Origin: Chytridium lagenaria
Taxonomy: Eukaryota; Chytridiomycota; Chytridiomycetes; Chytridiales; Chytridiaceae
Reading direction: 5' to 3'
NCBI GenBank assembly: GCA_025449115.1
Contig: JAHLKC010000101.1
Coordinates: 1 to 64,000, forward strand
Length of the DNA stretch: 64,000 nt
Made by a program: the position numbers and the translations under genes. Every line of letters begins with the position of its first letter. Within the stretch, counting starts at the first letter, position 1. Positions 11,751 through 24,137 of the stretch are shown piece after piece. The notes beneath the pieces were generated by a model that ran no database searches, had not been told where the DNA came from, and saw nothing but the letters and a program-made list of their open reading frames with translations.

Positions 11751-13543
11751 TAGTGTTCCAAAGGGATCTATGCGGATCCTGACCAAATATAAAGTCTCAT
11801 GGTCAATACATTTGAGTTTCGAGCAAGTCAGATTTGGCCTTACCGAGTTGGCCAACATACAATCTTGTTGTTATGAGCAAGAGTTTTCGATATATAAAGG
11901 ACTTCATGGAGAGCATAACATTAGGGAGCCCGCTAACTTCTTGCTGCATTCGATAGCACCTCGAGTTGCTGGTGTCATTTTTTTTTGGTCAATCCGGTTA
12001 GAGGCTCTCGAACTTTAAAACTCTGGAAGTTTAAAAAGCTTCATAATTAAAACCCAACTATCACAGAAGTGCTGCAACCGGAACCATCATTGAAGGCTGC
12101 AAGTTAGGAACAGACGACCATTGGCACCATCTTGAGAGACTTTGACGAGAGACTTTATAACGATTTTTCTGATGCCTTTGGTTTTGTGCACACGAAATGG
12201 TACGAGTCATCTTGCACCACAGAGAAACTTCGGCGGAAAGTATTGGACTGAGATATCCTTATGAAGGTCTTCGATGGTCGATGGTGCGGGGGGTTTTTTT
12301 TTTGATTTTTTTTTTTGGAGATGGTATTAACGTCTTTGTTAACAGAATATTTTTTCGGCTGATGGATTTTACTATCTCCATCATTTCAAGCTTAGGTTGC
12401 TCTATCTACATAGGAGTAAGACTGTATTCGTGCATCAAGTCACCTACCGCCGTTTAATCACCTCCAAGATTCATTGGTCGTCGTCTATCTTTTGCGTACC
12501 TTTACTTCGAGATTCAAAGAAGGATTTGGAATATTCACTCAAGTCTTTTCCTGCTTTCTCAAGTAACGGTCGAATCGAACATGCGTTATTCGAAACATTA
12601 TGGGAATCCATTCTAGGTTGATCGAGTGCATGACTTTAGGCATATTGCCTCGAAAGTGGACTTGATGAACATCTGAAGGCATATCCTACGCACACTGGAA
12701 GGAGGGGAGGGTGTTTGGCCGTTCAACGTATCCACCGATTCCTTTTTGGCCTTATACCTCGCACGACTTTGGGGTATAACACGAATTTCGGATGTGCTGT
12801 CCCGAACAGTTGGTAGGATATCAAGAGGAATATCTTCGATTGCGGATAATGCCTCTCTGATGGACTCAACGCGTAGCCGCGGATATCGTATCAGCTTCAG
12901 CAGCACATACAGCTCCAAACGTTAGCCATCTCCTTCTAAATTTTTTTTTTCGCAACCAAATGTTTTCGAAAAACGCAACGTAGAGCAGATATGCTGGCGA
13001 GTTGAAACTACATCACGGCAAGAATATTGATTTGACCGGCACGACGGGACTTACATCTGATTCCTCAAGCCTTTATCGCTTATAGAACGAAAGTAATTCT
13101 ATATTCGAGTATCCTTCTGCCGTTTCTTCGAAACGACTGAATTGGTCATTTTTATCAGGTAAACGAAGGTAACCGTTTTTTATTGATATGCAGTCCCACT
13201 GTTTAGCTTATAAAGTCTTGTTTTTCTCTCTGTTTAACATCATGGGAAGGTTATATTTGATTGTCGACGAAAAGAGAGGCTGAGAGATCTATGTAAAGGG
13301 ATTGAAGTTACTGAGTGACTGAGAAAGGAAATAAGGTGTCTAATGATTCCAATAAAACTTATCAATAAAGGACTGTGACAAAGTTGTATCTAATTCTGTA
13401 TGTCAAGCAAAGAGGTGTTTATTTGCAGTATTGCACAATGGGCCAGAGAACAAATTTGAAGTAACGAGCTACATTCATATTCCGTCCACTTGCGATTTCC
13501 AGACAACTTCTCGACAGCATAAAATGACAGAGCGAACGAGACC
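11751..13543. other. unassigned DNA before copy 3
   Basis: Apart from a weak minus-strand frame at 12613-12918, I see nothing supported. Several T runs occur near 12290-12320. A 19-base stretch before the ATG at 13544 resembles that before 8825 (both contain AATGACAGA), suggesting shared upstream sequence. Confidence 0.35.
12613..12918 (-). CDS. uncertain hypothetical protein fragment
   Basis: A 101-codon frame with soluble, protein-like composition (LRVESIREALSAIEDIP, then DILPTVRDSTSEIRVIP and a basic RARYKAKKESVD segment). No domain is recognised and no second copy was seen. It may be one exon of a larger minus-strand gene or chance. Confidence 0.25.
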   Translation of the reverse strand: MELYVLLKLIRYPRLRVESIREALSAIEDIPLDILPTVRDSTSEIRVIPQSRARYKAKKESVDTLNGQTPSPPSSVRRICLQMFIKSTFEAICLKSCTRST

Positions 13544-15104
13544 ATGCTTTCTGACATAAGAAACGCGGGACCAGTCTTCATACCCTACTACAATCCCACT
13601 GAAAAGATCATCCAGATTCACAATCCCTCATCAAGTGAAGCTCGGTGGTCAAAAAGAGAGCTCCGTGATCACTGCAAGCTAACGATACGCACAGCTATGG
13701 AAGATCATCCAACACATCCCGATAGATTATCTACGCTCTCACAGGGAAATTATTCCAAAACGATTCTCCCCTTCCATTTGGGGGCAGAAGAAATCCGGGA
13801 TACACTCAATACACGGGAACCAAATGCCTTGATCTCTTTGATTGGATCATTGAAAAGGCGACGGATCCTCCTGTGAGCGGTCGGGGAAAGAAAGGGCGGC
13901 TCCGGGACAAGCTTTGAAAGTGGTTATTGAGTACCTCAATGACGCGATGGCGCTGTATCGGAGAAACTTGAAGGATGAATTGGATGAGGTGGTCCTTAAA
14001 GGCATGTCGCGCGCAGGGCATCTCTCACATGAAAGCAAAACGAAACTTCCGGCATATTTGAGAGAGAGTGGATACGGTGAGTGTTCCGTCACATGCGGTA
14101 GTCTGGTCTTTAAGTCGTTTGCTTCGTCTGAAAACCTTTTAGACGCAAAAAATCGTTCGCCTTAAAAGTGGATTCGGGAATCCGCGTGTTAACACCCATG
14201 GTAATTCAAAATAGATCGCACGTCTAAGGCCTCCTCAAGTCGAATCGAGAAACCGGGAAGAGTAAAAACCCATAAATCAAAAGGTCGGGAAACCCCATCT
14301 CTTATCCATCATTCTGACCCTACATTTGATTCAAAAGAGTCGTCAAGCGAAATCCGAATGCAAGATAAGCACAATCTTCACGCATCAAAGTCAATTGAGA
14401 GAGGGATTAATAGCGATCGTATTGCTGACACGCCAAATAGCGGTGAATCGCGTACCCTTATTGGATCGATACCTTCAGCTGCAGATGTCCAAAGAGAGCA
14501 ACATATTGCAACAGCAGACATCCTTATCACCAACAGCCAAATGCACATGTTGACGATACGCGCAACTTGTATGCTCCGCAGCAATTCCTTTACGGGGTGA
14601 TACCCAGTGCGGGCAACTTTCCGCATCAGTATTCCATACCACCGCTTCCATATGGAGGTTATCATTACCGTCACTATCCATACACTGAATCTGTTGATGC
14701 AACGCCTTATATTCATGGATCGTTTCCTCCCTCCTCCGTCATACTACCGACAACATCAAACACTCGTATATCGCAGCATCCCGTGATTCCATACAGCAGA
14801 TACCCACAGCATCCATTAGCCAACTTCATCCCTTCGAAGACTATCCGAGACCACCGTCTATGCAACATCCCTCTCCCAACTTTAACTTCAGGTGATAGCA
14901 TTTTTGTCACCTACAGTGTTTCCGTATTTCATCGAGTCCACCCATGATCCAACTGACTTTTCCTTCTCTGTCAACAGCCAAAAAAACTTTCAAGATCAAC
15001 GCACGCTTGATCCCATACCCAATGCCGCGCATAGACGACGGTTATCTGAATCAGAATTGCCAGATCCTAAAAGGCTTCGAAAGAAACCCCCCGAATCCGA
15101 ATAA
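13544..15104 (+). CDS. lineage-specific family, copy 3 (interrupted frames)
   Basis: The third copy has exons 13544-14076, 14215-14891 and 14978-15104. The N-terminal domain matches copies 1 and 2 (MLSDIRNAGPVFI, ARWSKRELRDHC, RRNPGYTQYTG, AAPGQALKVVIEYL, LPAYLRESGYG). Frame changes are needed near 13731, 13893 and 14515. The middle exon is unlike the other copies: it encodes a Tyr/Pro/His-rich stretch (PPLPYGGYHYRHYPYTE and DYPRPPSMQHPSPNF). The last exon ends in a basic tail (PDPKRLRKKPPESE), as in the paralogs. Whether it is a pseudogene or a live gene with sequence errors cannot be decided here. Function unknown. Confidence 0.6.
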
Positions 15105-16704
15105 GATCCATAAAACTAATTAGTTAAATCTCGAAATGTAATTATCCGGCACTGGATTCATTTTCTCTTGTTGTCCACGCTCTCTAACGTCGTCCTCTAC
15201 GATCATATTTTTTTGACTAGTAGAAATACCGCATGCCCATGCATACAAAACTCCTCCTTCACAACGTCTCAGCGTACTTCCTCAGAAAAAACTCTTCGGC
15301 GGAATGGGTTTTTTCTCAATGGCGTCCGCAGCGATCATCCTTTTTTTTTTTTTTTTGACTTGCCACCACTACACAAACCCCCACTCCTCACAATATCTCA
15401 ACGGAAATTCGCGCGGAAACGCTTTGAGGTCTCTTCAGCGACATTGTTTGATAGGAAAGATGCTAGCAAGAAGGAGCTGATGATGGCGGATCAGCGTACT
15501 TTGAGGTAAAGCTAACGTCACACCCCGAATCTTTTACCAAATCAGGAGTTTTTTGGTGCCCGATCTAAGGTACTTGTAGAGAGAAACTATGCGACTTTGA
15601 AAAAAAAAACAGTAAAGTGTGAGAGCGATAAAAAAGTTAATTATACGAATTAAATTATCTTCTTTTATCTTTCTAGTAAATAAAATAATGTATACTCTGT
15701 AGTGACGGACAGATAATATGTAGCTAAACGGTGATGAGGCGCGCATCGCAGAAATAAGTAATTACATCACATCATCATGCCAAAACTTAAACAACTCCAA
15801 AACGTATCAAGTGTGGAGGGATATATCTCAGGTATAACTTTAGTAGAAATGTCAGAGAACAACATAGAAGAACTGGCGTTTGCTCATACCAAATGCTTTA
15901 TAAGAGCATAAAAAACTAAGATTCACTCTACAAACCTTCTACCAAGACTCCTAACATTCAAAATACCTTACGTCCCCAAGAAGAAACGTTGAACCTCCCA
16001 CTGTTCCAATTCATGAGTAATAAAAATCCTCGCATTTGGGGTCATATCCTTTTTTAAAACGCCATTTCGTCGATTTTCTAAGAATTCCCCGACTACTTAA
16101 ACGTATGTACCAAAAGATTCGCCAAAAGTAATCCAAAATAGCACGCTTGGAAACTATATGAATCTTTAGCAAGCAAACAACAATTGATAAAGCCTACATT
16201 TAAACAAATCATACGCAAGGCGTTACAGTGATAATATAAAACGGAGATGAGAAGCCAATATAATTCGCTTTCATATCAAACCCAATACCGAACCTCATGA
16301 TCTCAAAATCAACTTTCATAAACACCTTGCGCACATGAATCCAGGTGTATAACATCTTTTGCTCCAATCCCTTTACTCTGTCATACTATCTCGCCTTTGA
16401 GAGAACTCGTATGGCAGGATTGACCAGCAGCTGTAAGTAGACTGGCGTACGTACTCAAGCTAACGCTCCATCCATCCTCAACATCAAGCTAATCCAGGAC
16501 TTTCAATCTCAGCCCTTGATCTATACTGCATGGACTGAAGAAGTTATTGCGACAAGGAGAATACGAATACGGAAGTACGATAGGGGAAGTACACAGAAGA
16601 ACCATATGCATCCTCTGATGCCTTTTGGAATGTTTTGTTTATTAATTTATTTATAATCGCCATTTGAATTTAACCAAATTCAGCCGAGATTCGTCAACTC
16701 CATC
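15105..16704. other. long intergenic stretch, A/T-rich, with one short coding-like fragment
   Basis: At 15386-15509 a frame encodes a basic helix-like tail (QRKFARKRFEVSS then DRKDASKKELMMADQRTLR, stop). It could be the last exon of an unrecognised gene. A related but weaker segment precedes it near 15265-15310. 15520-16640 is A/T-rich with no coding signal; part is presumably promoter of the next gene. Confidence 0.35.
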
Positions 16705-18435
16705 ATGCCGCCAAAGCCAAAGACCTCTGCCGAACCACCCGGCCGTCAGGTTCCCCAGAGGCGACCAACGAGGATGTTTCCACTTCTCGCCATGATCGCG
16801 GTGATAAGCTACAAGTATAAAACACCTATACACGGTCCACTGATATACTGACAGATACTTTGTAACCACTGGTCCCGCTCTCCCTTTCACCTGCAAAGCA
16901 TTAGGATTGCAATGCCCAGAGTTCGGGACACCGATGGGATATGTGCATCCAGAGTTTACGAGCTTGATTGATGTCTTTGCATCAAACTTTGAGAACGGCG
17001 ATGAAGTTGGTGCGAGCTTCACGGCATACGGTGAGGGATACATTTTAAAAAACGGGCTTTCGCTAACCACCCAAACCCAGTTGACGGCCAACTCGTCGCA
17101 GAACTCTACAGCGGCTTCCACGACACTCATTTCAAAAAACCCTACGACCGCGACTCCCTCCAACTCGTCTTCTCCAGTTCCAAAGCCATCACCAGTCTCG
17201 CCGTCACCTACCTCGTCGATCAAGGCCATCTCTCCTACGATGACCTTATCATCAACCACTGGCCGGAATTCGGTGCAGGTGGGAAAGAATCCGTCACGCT
17301 TCGAGATCTCCTCACACATCGGGCTGGTGTCAATGCATTGGATGTGGATCGCGTACCGCCGTTTGAGGAGTTGGGTGATTTGGATGCGATGGCGAAACGG
17401 ATCGCGGGACAGGTGCATGCGTTTGGGGGGAGAGACGGCAGGCTTATCATGCTATTACAAGAGGGTGGTTTTTGAATGAAGTGGTGAGGAGAGCGCATCC
17501 GGAGGGGAAGACGTTGGGGGCTGTGATTAGGTTTGTATTTTTTCCCCCGCGTTGTTATATATTTGTTGACTGTAATTATTTTAAAAAAGGGAGGATATAC
17601 TGCCTATCATCGCCGACCCTAACGACCCCACGCCTTTTGAATTCTACTTTGGACTTCCGGAAGCTCATGTTGATCGCGTCAGTTTAAACGGCTACCCCAT
17701 CCCCGTATTACTCTTTAAGATCCTCACCCCACCATCAATCCAACAATGGCTTGGACTCACCCCCATCCCCCCCTTCATGCTCAAAGCCTTCCTCACAACC
17801 GGCACAATGAGTCACAAGACCTTATTCAAATCCGCGCCGAATTCCGGTAAGCTCTGGCCGAAAGTTACAACGACGCAAGATTATGGCACAGCGAGAACCC
17901 CTCGTTCAGCGGTATGACGAATGCACGAACGGTACGTGTTTTTTTTACATGGCGATCGGCGAAAATGGCAAAACATATACTTACGTGACGACGGGGTTTA
18001 GCTTGCGAGACTTGCGGCGTTTATGGCGAACAATGGAACACTTGATGGGAAGACGTTGATTAGGCGTGAGACTTTTGATGTTGCGATAACGGAGATGGGT
18101 CACTCATTTGATGAAATTATTGGACGGGAAACGAATTTCGTGACGGCAGGGTGGGGTCATATTCATAACTTCATTACGCCCAACTTGACTTGGATTGGAT
18201 GGGCTGGAGCTGGAGGCTCGATGATTTGGGTAAGGCATCCCCTTCCCTGCTGCCCTGTTTTTTTTGTCATGAACTGACACGTTCGTTTTGGTAGTGGAAC
18301 GCGGAACATAATATGGCGTTCTCGTATGTCATGAATTTTTGTGATTTCTCGGCCGTCGGAGATAAGCGGAGTCATAAACTTATGAAGGAGCTTGCGGCGG
18401 TTGCTGTGAAATTGCATGAGAAGGGGGCAAGGTGA
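16705..18435 (+). CDS. beta-lactamase-like serine hydrolase (class C / esterase type), membrane-anchored
   Basis: Six exons: 16705-16814, 17031 as the donor after 16855-17030, then 17081-17530, 17590-17931, 18002-18229, 18295-18435; the first intron is only 40 bp. Family features are the SxxK nucleophile motif in FSSSKAITSLAV, LRDLLTHRAGV, the WGERRQAYHAITRGW segment holding the Tyr-x-x motif, and GWAGAGGSMIWW near the C-terminus at the position of the third motif. This is the serine hydrolase family of class C beta-lactamases, LACTB-like proteins and esterases; in eukaryotes these usually cleave esters or peptides rather than antibiotics. A hydrophobic segment near residues 24-33 follows a basic N-terminus, suggesting a signal anchor. 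Single-base frame changes are needed near 17420 (G run) and 17860. Substrate unknown. Confidence 0.85.
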
Positions 18436-18707
18436 ATAGTGAGGGTGGAGGGTTTGAATGGAGGGAGGCTCGACGCGCCTCAGTGGATGAAGGAACGCAA
18501 GAGAGGGATGAGCTTTGATGAAGGAGATTGAGATACGTAACGTCACTGTAAAATCCCATATTTACATATAAAAACGTCATAACAAACCGTCGTCCAATTC
18601 AACGTTCAAGCAAAAAACGTGCTGGACTTTGTCCCACCACACATCCATCCAGCCTCATCCAAAAACCCAACTTCCCCTCCCTTATTTTCTTTCCCCCTCA
18701 AAAAGCC

Positions 18708-19220
18708 ATGTCCTCCCCAACCCACATTGACGAAGAAACCCCCCTCGTCCGCTCCCCACCCACCGACGAACCCCGCGGCTTCTTCATCCACGTCAAACGT
18801 CACGGTCGTCGCGGTTGCGGTTTCTGGTTCATCCTCGCCATCCTCGTTACTATCAGTAAGATTCCCTCTCCCATCCTACCACTAACCACAGCCCAGCCGT
18901 CTTGATCCTCAAGTACTCCACCAACGTCCTCGTCGTCTCCCCTCACAACCCCGATGGAACCCACTGCGAATCTGAACGCAATTATGTGGTGGCGTTGATC
19001 CTTTCGGGGGTGTTTGGAACTTTGGGGATTGATAGGTTCTACCTTGGTTATGTGTTGCTTGGTATTTTGAAACTCGTCACCGGTATGTCTCCCGTTATGA
19101 TTATGTAATTTAATGGCCTTTTTTTAAGGTGGTGGCTTTGGGATTTGGTGGGTGATTGATTTTATCTTGATCGCTGTCAACGCTATCCCGGACTCTAATG
19201 GGTGTCTCCTTAACCTTTGA
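18708..19220 (+). CDS. TM2-domain membrane protein
   Basis: Three exons (18708-18855, 18897-19082, 19129-19220) give an uninterrupted protein of about 141 residues; introns are 41 and 46 bp. The N-terminus is acidic then basic (DEETPLVRSPP), followed by a membrane segment (CGFWFILAILVTI). The C-terminal half is a textbook TM2 domain: a first helix ALILSGVFGTLG, the DRF motif between the helices in IDRFYLGY, a second helix LLGILKLVTGGGFGIWWVID, and a short tail. TM2 proteins are small membrane proteins of mostly unknown function. The gene is one of the few in the window that needs no frame correction. Confidence 0.9.
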
Positions 19221-19918
19221 ACAACAAACAACGAGTACGCCAACGCTTTTCATGATTTCCCTAAGACCGGGATTCTTTTTCGCTTCCTTGTGTGTTTTCT
19301 TTTTTTTGGTTCAAGCTCGCTCTTTTATGGTCACGGTTCTGCTGTCGTTTTAACATCCTCATGTCTTTTAAAACCTCTTTCTTTTACTCTGCTCCCCTTT
19401 ACGAAGCTCTCTTTCTAGCTTCTCTTTAAAATCAAAATATCAACTGTTGAAAGGGCTCTAACAAACATTATGTGTCCCTTTTGCGAAGATTTAGTATGGA
19501 TTTCTTGAAATAAGGTATATTGTAAGTGGGCTTTAACAATATTCAATGGAGTAAGAGCAGAGCCAATTGCAACAAAAGAAATAAATTCGCGAATGCACAA
19601 TTGCTAGCTGCTTTTAGTCATAAACTGCTTTCGCACTTGCGAGAAGATGAGTGGCAATATGAACAAAACAAAGGCATTTTCCAAAGCGTTCTTTTGCTTT
19701 AAGTTCTCGTAGATGATAATGAAAAGGTAAGGGAATAGCGATCAAAAACCGCGTAAATTATTTCGTACAAGAAGAAGGCGGGGTTTTACACAAGAAAACA
19801 ACCAACAGAAAAGAGGGTATAGTCTAATTCATAGCCAGTGGATTGGGAGGGGAAGCCGAATCAAGAAATAAAAAGTTTACAACAAAACATCGCAAAACCT
19901 GAAAAAAAAACAAAATGT
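19221..19918. other. intergenic between convergent genes
   Basis: 3' flanks of the TM2 gene and the minus-strand coiled-coil gene. T-rich then A-rich, no coding signal. Confidence 0.5.
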
Positions 19919-20881
19919 TTAGTACTTTGAAGTCTTCCCCATCTTCTCCAATGTTTTTTCAACGCCTCATTCTGCTGCCTTGCTTCCTCTAACTCGGACA
20001 ACAACGAATACTCGCGTTCCCCCAGCATCTGCCACTCCCTCTCCTTCTCCATCTTCCGCGTTTCAAGGTATGCCACCTCGGCTTCAAGGGCGGCAATTCG
20101 ACCACCGTTAATAGCGGCACCATAGGGAGGATGTGGTGGATGTAGCCGTGGGATGCACCATGGCCGCTGTCTGCGTGGGGGACGTGGGTTGAGGGAAGGG
20201 ATGGGAGGGACCTTCTGAGGTGGGGCGGTGATGCCAGTCTATACCAATGTCGGGACGTGTGACTTGTGTTTTTGCGCGCTTGATGTTGGGTTGAGATGTT
20301 GGGTCTGGTTGCGTAGAGTCGATATGCCAAGACCCTGCCACCCAAAAAAATCATCAGAAAAAAAAATGAATCTCATGGGAGACATAACAAAAAGGGGTTA
20401 CAACAGGAGAAAAGAAAGGTACTGAACAAACGGAATGCTTGCGAACGGGTGGGGGGGCGAATTCTTGCAAGGATCCCAGCGCCGAGCTTGAAGGAGGAAA
20501 TAAGGGGGGGAGGAGTGACACTTACCCACGCCGTTCGGGGACTGTACAAACCCTTCCATCAACCAACCCGGCATCTCTGTGCCCCCCCGTCCAAATCCTA
20601 ACCCCTTCTTCAACGCATCTCCATATCTCCCTGTCATCCCTTGTCTGAGCCAGATAAATAACATGTTGCACAGCCGAGCATAGCCGGTCTTCAGCGAGTC
20701 TATGTGCGTAAATATGACGAAGCATGGTGTGTGGATCTGGGTTTAAAGGTTGTGGAGGAGTGGCGGGGATGTCGGAGGAGAGGAGACCGAGCAGAGCTGT
20801 GGAGAGACGGATGGGGTGATAGTCAAAACGGGAAAAGGCGTTGAGGGTGAGATCAATCCAGGTTGAGGTTGGAGAGGTCAT
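19919..20881 (-). CDS. hypothetical protein with C-terminal coiled coil
   Basis: Exon 1 (20526-20881) encodes MTSPTSTWIDLTLNAFSRF and a helical, Leu-rich region to a GTAAG donor. Exon 2 begins near 20334 with a linker rich in Pro, His, Thr and Gln (DSTQPDPTSQPNIKRAKT). It then enters a strongly heptad-like segment (GGRIAALEAEVAYLETRKM, then LLSELEEARQQNEALKK) and ends at a TAA at 19919. Frame changes are needed near 20127 and in an A run near 19939. Phase at the exon junction is uncertain by one base. No named domain recognised; the coiled coil suggests self-association. Confidence 0.55.
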
Positions 20882-21554
20882 GATTATGAAAAGTGACCAG
20901 AAAAGGTTTTAAAAGCGGTTTAGAGAGAGGGATGAATGGGCATCACCCCCTTTGTTGTGTCAGGGGCGATGGAGGAGGCCCCAAGCCAAGGAGTTGTTTT
21001 GGATGGAATGGGTGATGGTGGTTGTGGTGGGAGAGATGAAGCAGGTTGGCAAGTGGAAGATGGTGAGCAGAGGTAGCCCTGCGAACAGGAAAAGATCATT
21101 CAACGGGTAGGATGGGGTTGGGGGTGGTGAGTGCGTGCAGAGAGATTGAAATCCGAAAGATGGACTATTTTCCAGCAGTAGAGATTAGTACAAGGTTTTT
21201 AATGTAGGTCAGGAAGAAGAGCCTTTTTTATCATCTTTTTTTTCGACAAACCTTCCCTTCTGCGTATGGTCCGGCGGTAATTGGACAGCAAAGGAACCCG
21301 AAAGAAAAGTAGACTGTGACACCAACTCAGAGTAATTATGAGTCATATATAGCAGAGTAATTTGATTGGTGGGGAGTGTCAGGAGAGGGTTGGAAGGGAT
21401 CGAGAATCAGGGAACTGCCCACTCACTGACTCACTCTTCTCGGAAATTAACGGAAATTCCATAAAACGTCACATCATGTGACTATGATTTATTGGTGTTT
21501 GTTTATTTTTGTCTCCCATCGATACTATTAAAGAGATATTCAACACATTATTCA
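20882..21554. other. intergenic
   Basis: G-rich 5' flank of the coiled-coil gene, then A/T-rich sequence next to the 3' end of the minus-strand seven-segment membrane protein. No gene seen. Confidence 0.5.
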
Positions 21555-24137
21555 TCACATCATAAACTTTCTCAACAATGGCCACACCCCTATCCCAGCC
21601 AGCGTCACCACCCCCTTGCATAAGCTGATCCCCAGTTTCAAACCCAAGAATTTGATCGCATTTAACCGGTTATCATTCTCAACCGCCAATCCCACAGCAT
21701 TCAACGCTGAGCATGTTTCGTACAAGTCTGCTCGTCGGCGTAACGCAGATGGATTGTGACGTTGGTGTCGCGATATATACGCGATCTCAGTCTCAATGTC
21801 AACCTTTTGGAGGTTAGGTAATAAGGAGGTCTATAACGTACTTTGCGTTGAGCGAGAAAGAGACCGGCGCGTTTCCTGCTTTCGTTGTATTTGTTGCCGT
21901 AGATAATCTATAAAACTATTCAGCCCAAACTAAATTCTACATGAGCCACTCAAACCATTCCTCCAATAAGCCCTGACAATGAAAAGGAATGCAGAATCAC
22001 ATATCTAGGAGGACGCTTAGTTTCAACTTATTTTTTTTGAAGACTTGCGCGTAACGGAATTCTCGACCGTTCCTTGAATAATGTAACTCTGGATAAGCGC
22101 GATCGCCACTAATAACCCCACGTACTAAACAGTTTAGATAAAAGAAAATGGGATATGAACTCACCACAAGGAAGAAACCAGTGTACGCAGAGATACGGCG
22201 AAAGTAGCTTAACCCCCAGTCTTGCAAGCAAGCTCGTAAGTACCTGATGTAAAAATGTGAGTAATGATCAACGTTGCATTTCACTGCTTATATAAAAACT
22301 AAGTAAACTCACCACCACGCTGCAACATTATGCGCCCTATCCATCGGAATCTTCACAACTTCCCTTTAACCATTACATACCCATCACTCATCACGCCGAA
22401 AGCCTCCGTTGAAAATACTCTCTTCGTCTGAAGTCTGAAACCCCCACCACCAAGAACCCAAAATGACTCGCCATCACCGTCATTCCAATTAATGCAGCGC
22501 ATAAATGGAGAATGAAAGTCAAGGTGATGGTTTGAGGTGTCCAATCTATTTGAGTCTGAAAATGTGTGAGTAAGGGGGAAGGGGGAGTGGAGGCGCTTAC
22601 CAATGTGGTTGTGTTTAGGAAGAGGGAGAGGAGGGGAATCGATATGGAGAAGACCCGGAAGGAACATCCAGTTGGTGGAGAAGGAGAGGACACGGATTCA
22701 TCGAGGATTCCAGTGGCAACGTCCCATAAGGCAACGTTACGGACTTTCTCCATTTCATTCTCTGTCACTATCCTTTCATGTTCTTCTTTGGTTTAAAATC
22801 ATTTTAGTGAGTTTGACGTATCTACAGGTAATCTTTGGTGCAGATATAAGCGTTCGGTAGGCGTTGTTGCCAATCGTCGGGGACCATTGACGGCGGACGT
22901 TTCTGCGATTTCACATCCTCTGAAAACCCATCTTCTCCATCACATCCGACGACTTCCTCCAAACTCCACTGCATCCTCCTTTGGCACCACAATGCTCCCC
23001 ACCTGCGGCACAACAAACTTTTCCGTCCTGTAACTCCCAAACCGTTCCCTCACATCATTTTGCATTGTGTTATAAGCCGTCACACCCCCGATGTTCAGAG
23101 TCAACATATTGACCAGTGGCTTCCAGGCCCCCAATATCAAATTTCGCGGAAACGAGACAACATTGTTGACGAACTGAGGCGAGAAGGAGTTGCATGTCGC
23201 GCAGAGTTTCTTCGGGACGGTTCCACCCAGAGAGGAGTTGACGGCGTTGACTTGCTTCAACTTGGGTCTGTGAGAAATGAAGAGACCAAGGGTAGTACCT
23301 GAGAGGGTTGGATTGGTGAGGGTTTCGGCGTATTCGATGGGAACATGTACTAAGGGAAAGTGGAAGATGTTTAACTAGAACTACATACGGCGTATTTTAT
23401 GGCAATTGACAATGTATCGAAGGAATGTCGAGATGTTGAAAATAGCCAACTGAATCCATGAAAACGTCCTGTTATCCACAAGTGCAATGATGTTTACGGC
23501 GAGCAAACATATCATTAAACCCTAGACCCACGATTAAAGTTAAAAATATCAGCAATTCTTTCCGCTTACAATCTGCATAATCGTCACCAAGATACTCCCT
23601 CCATAGATGAAATGCCTGTTCGACATATAACCCTCACCCGCGCATCTAATGCGAATAACGTCACAAAGGGTTGAAAATAATGCAAGAAGAGCTCCTGAAT
23701 TCATTAGCGTTTCGTAAATCATACTATACTACTGTCGTAAACGCTACAGGGTTGAAATCGGTTTGACTTATTGCTGCAAGGTACGGATCAACTTGACTCA
23801 CATCTACACTCATGAATCTACTTGAACCATTTCCACCACATACAAACCTATTCGTATCGGTCGAAAATTCATCATCGGGTTGCTTTCACCGCTAATTTAC
23901 TCGCTGAACTCCCCTTCATATTTTTTCTAACCTCGGTGTCCGTCCCTCAACACGTCGCCCATCCCCATCGCACCTTCCGCGGGACTCGCATTGGCTGAAA
24001 GAAACTCTTTTCGAGTTGCGGGTATTGGGAGACGAAGCCGGTGGGATGTGTGAGGGAGGCGTTGGTGAGGAGGTGCTGCGGCTGATGTTGAGGTCATTCA
24101 GGGGTTTGACTGTCGTCGAGACATGTGGAAATGTCAC
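21555..24137 (-). CDS. seven-segment membrane protein, paralog A
   Basis: Multi-exon minus-strand gene recognised by alignment to two plus-strand paralogs. N-terminus MTFPHVSTTVKPLNDLNISR; then membrane segments ELFLHYFQPFVTLFAL, ILVTIMQIGLMICLLAVNII and QLAIFNISTFLRYIV. A long loop follows with GWNRPEETLRDMQLLLASVR and VRERFGSYRTEKFVVPQVGS. Then come VALWDVATGILDES, a segment near residues PLLSLFLNTTTLV, ITLTFILHLCAALIGM, DFRRREYFQRRLSA, CLQDWGLSYFRRISAYTG with its helix, and a last short helix (LGISLCKGVVTLAGIGV) a few residues from the stop at 21555. Several single-base frame changes (for example near 23430 and 23610) prevent one open frame. No characterised family is recognised with certainty; a gustatory-receptor-like 7TM protein is a hypothesis. 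Confidence 0.6.
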
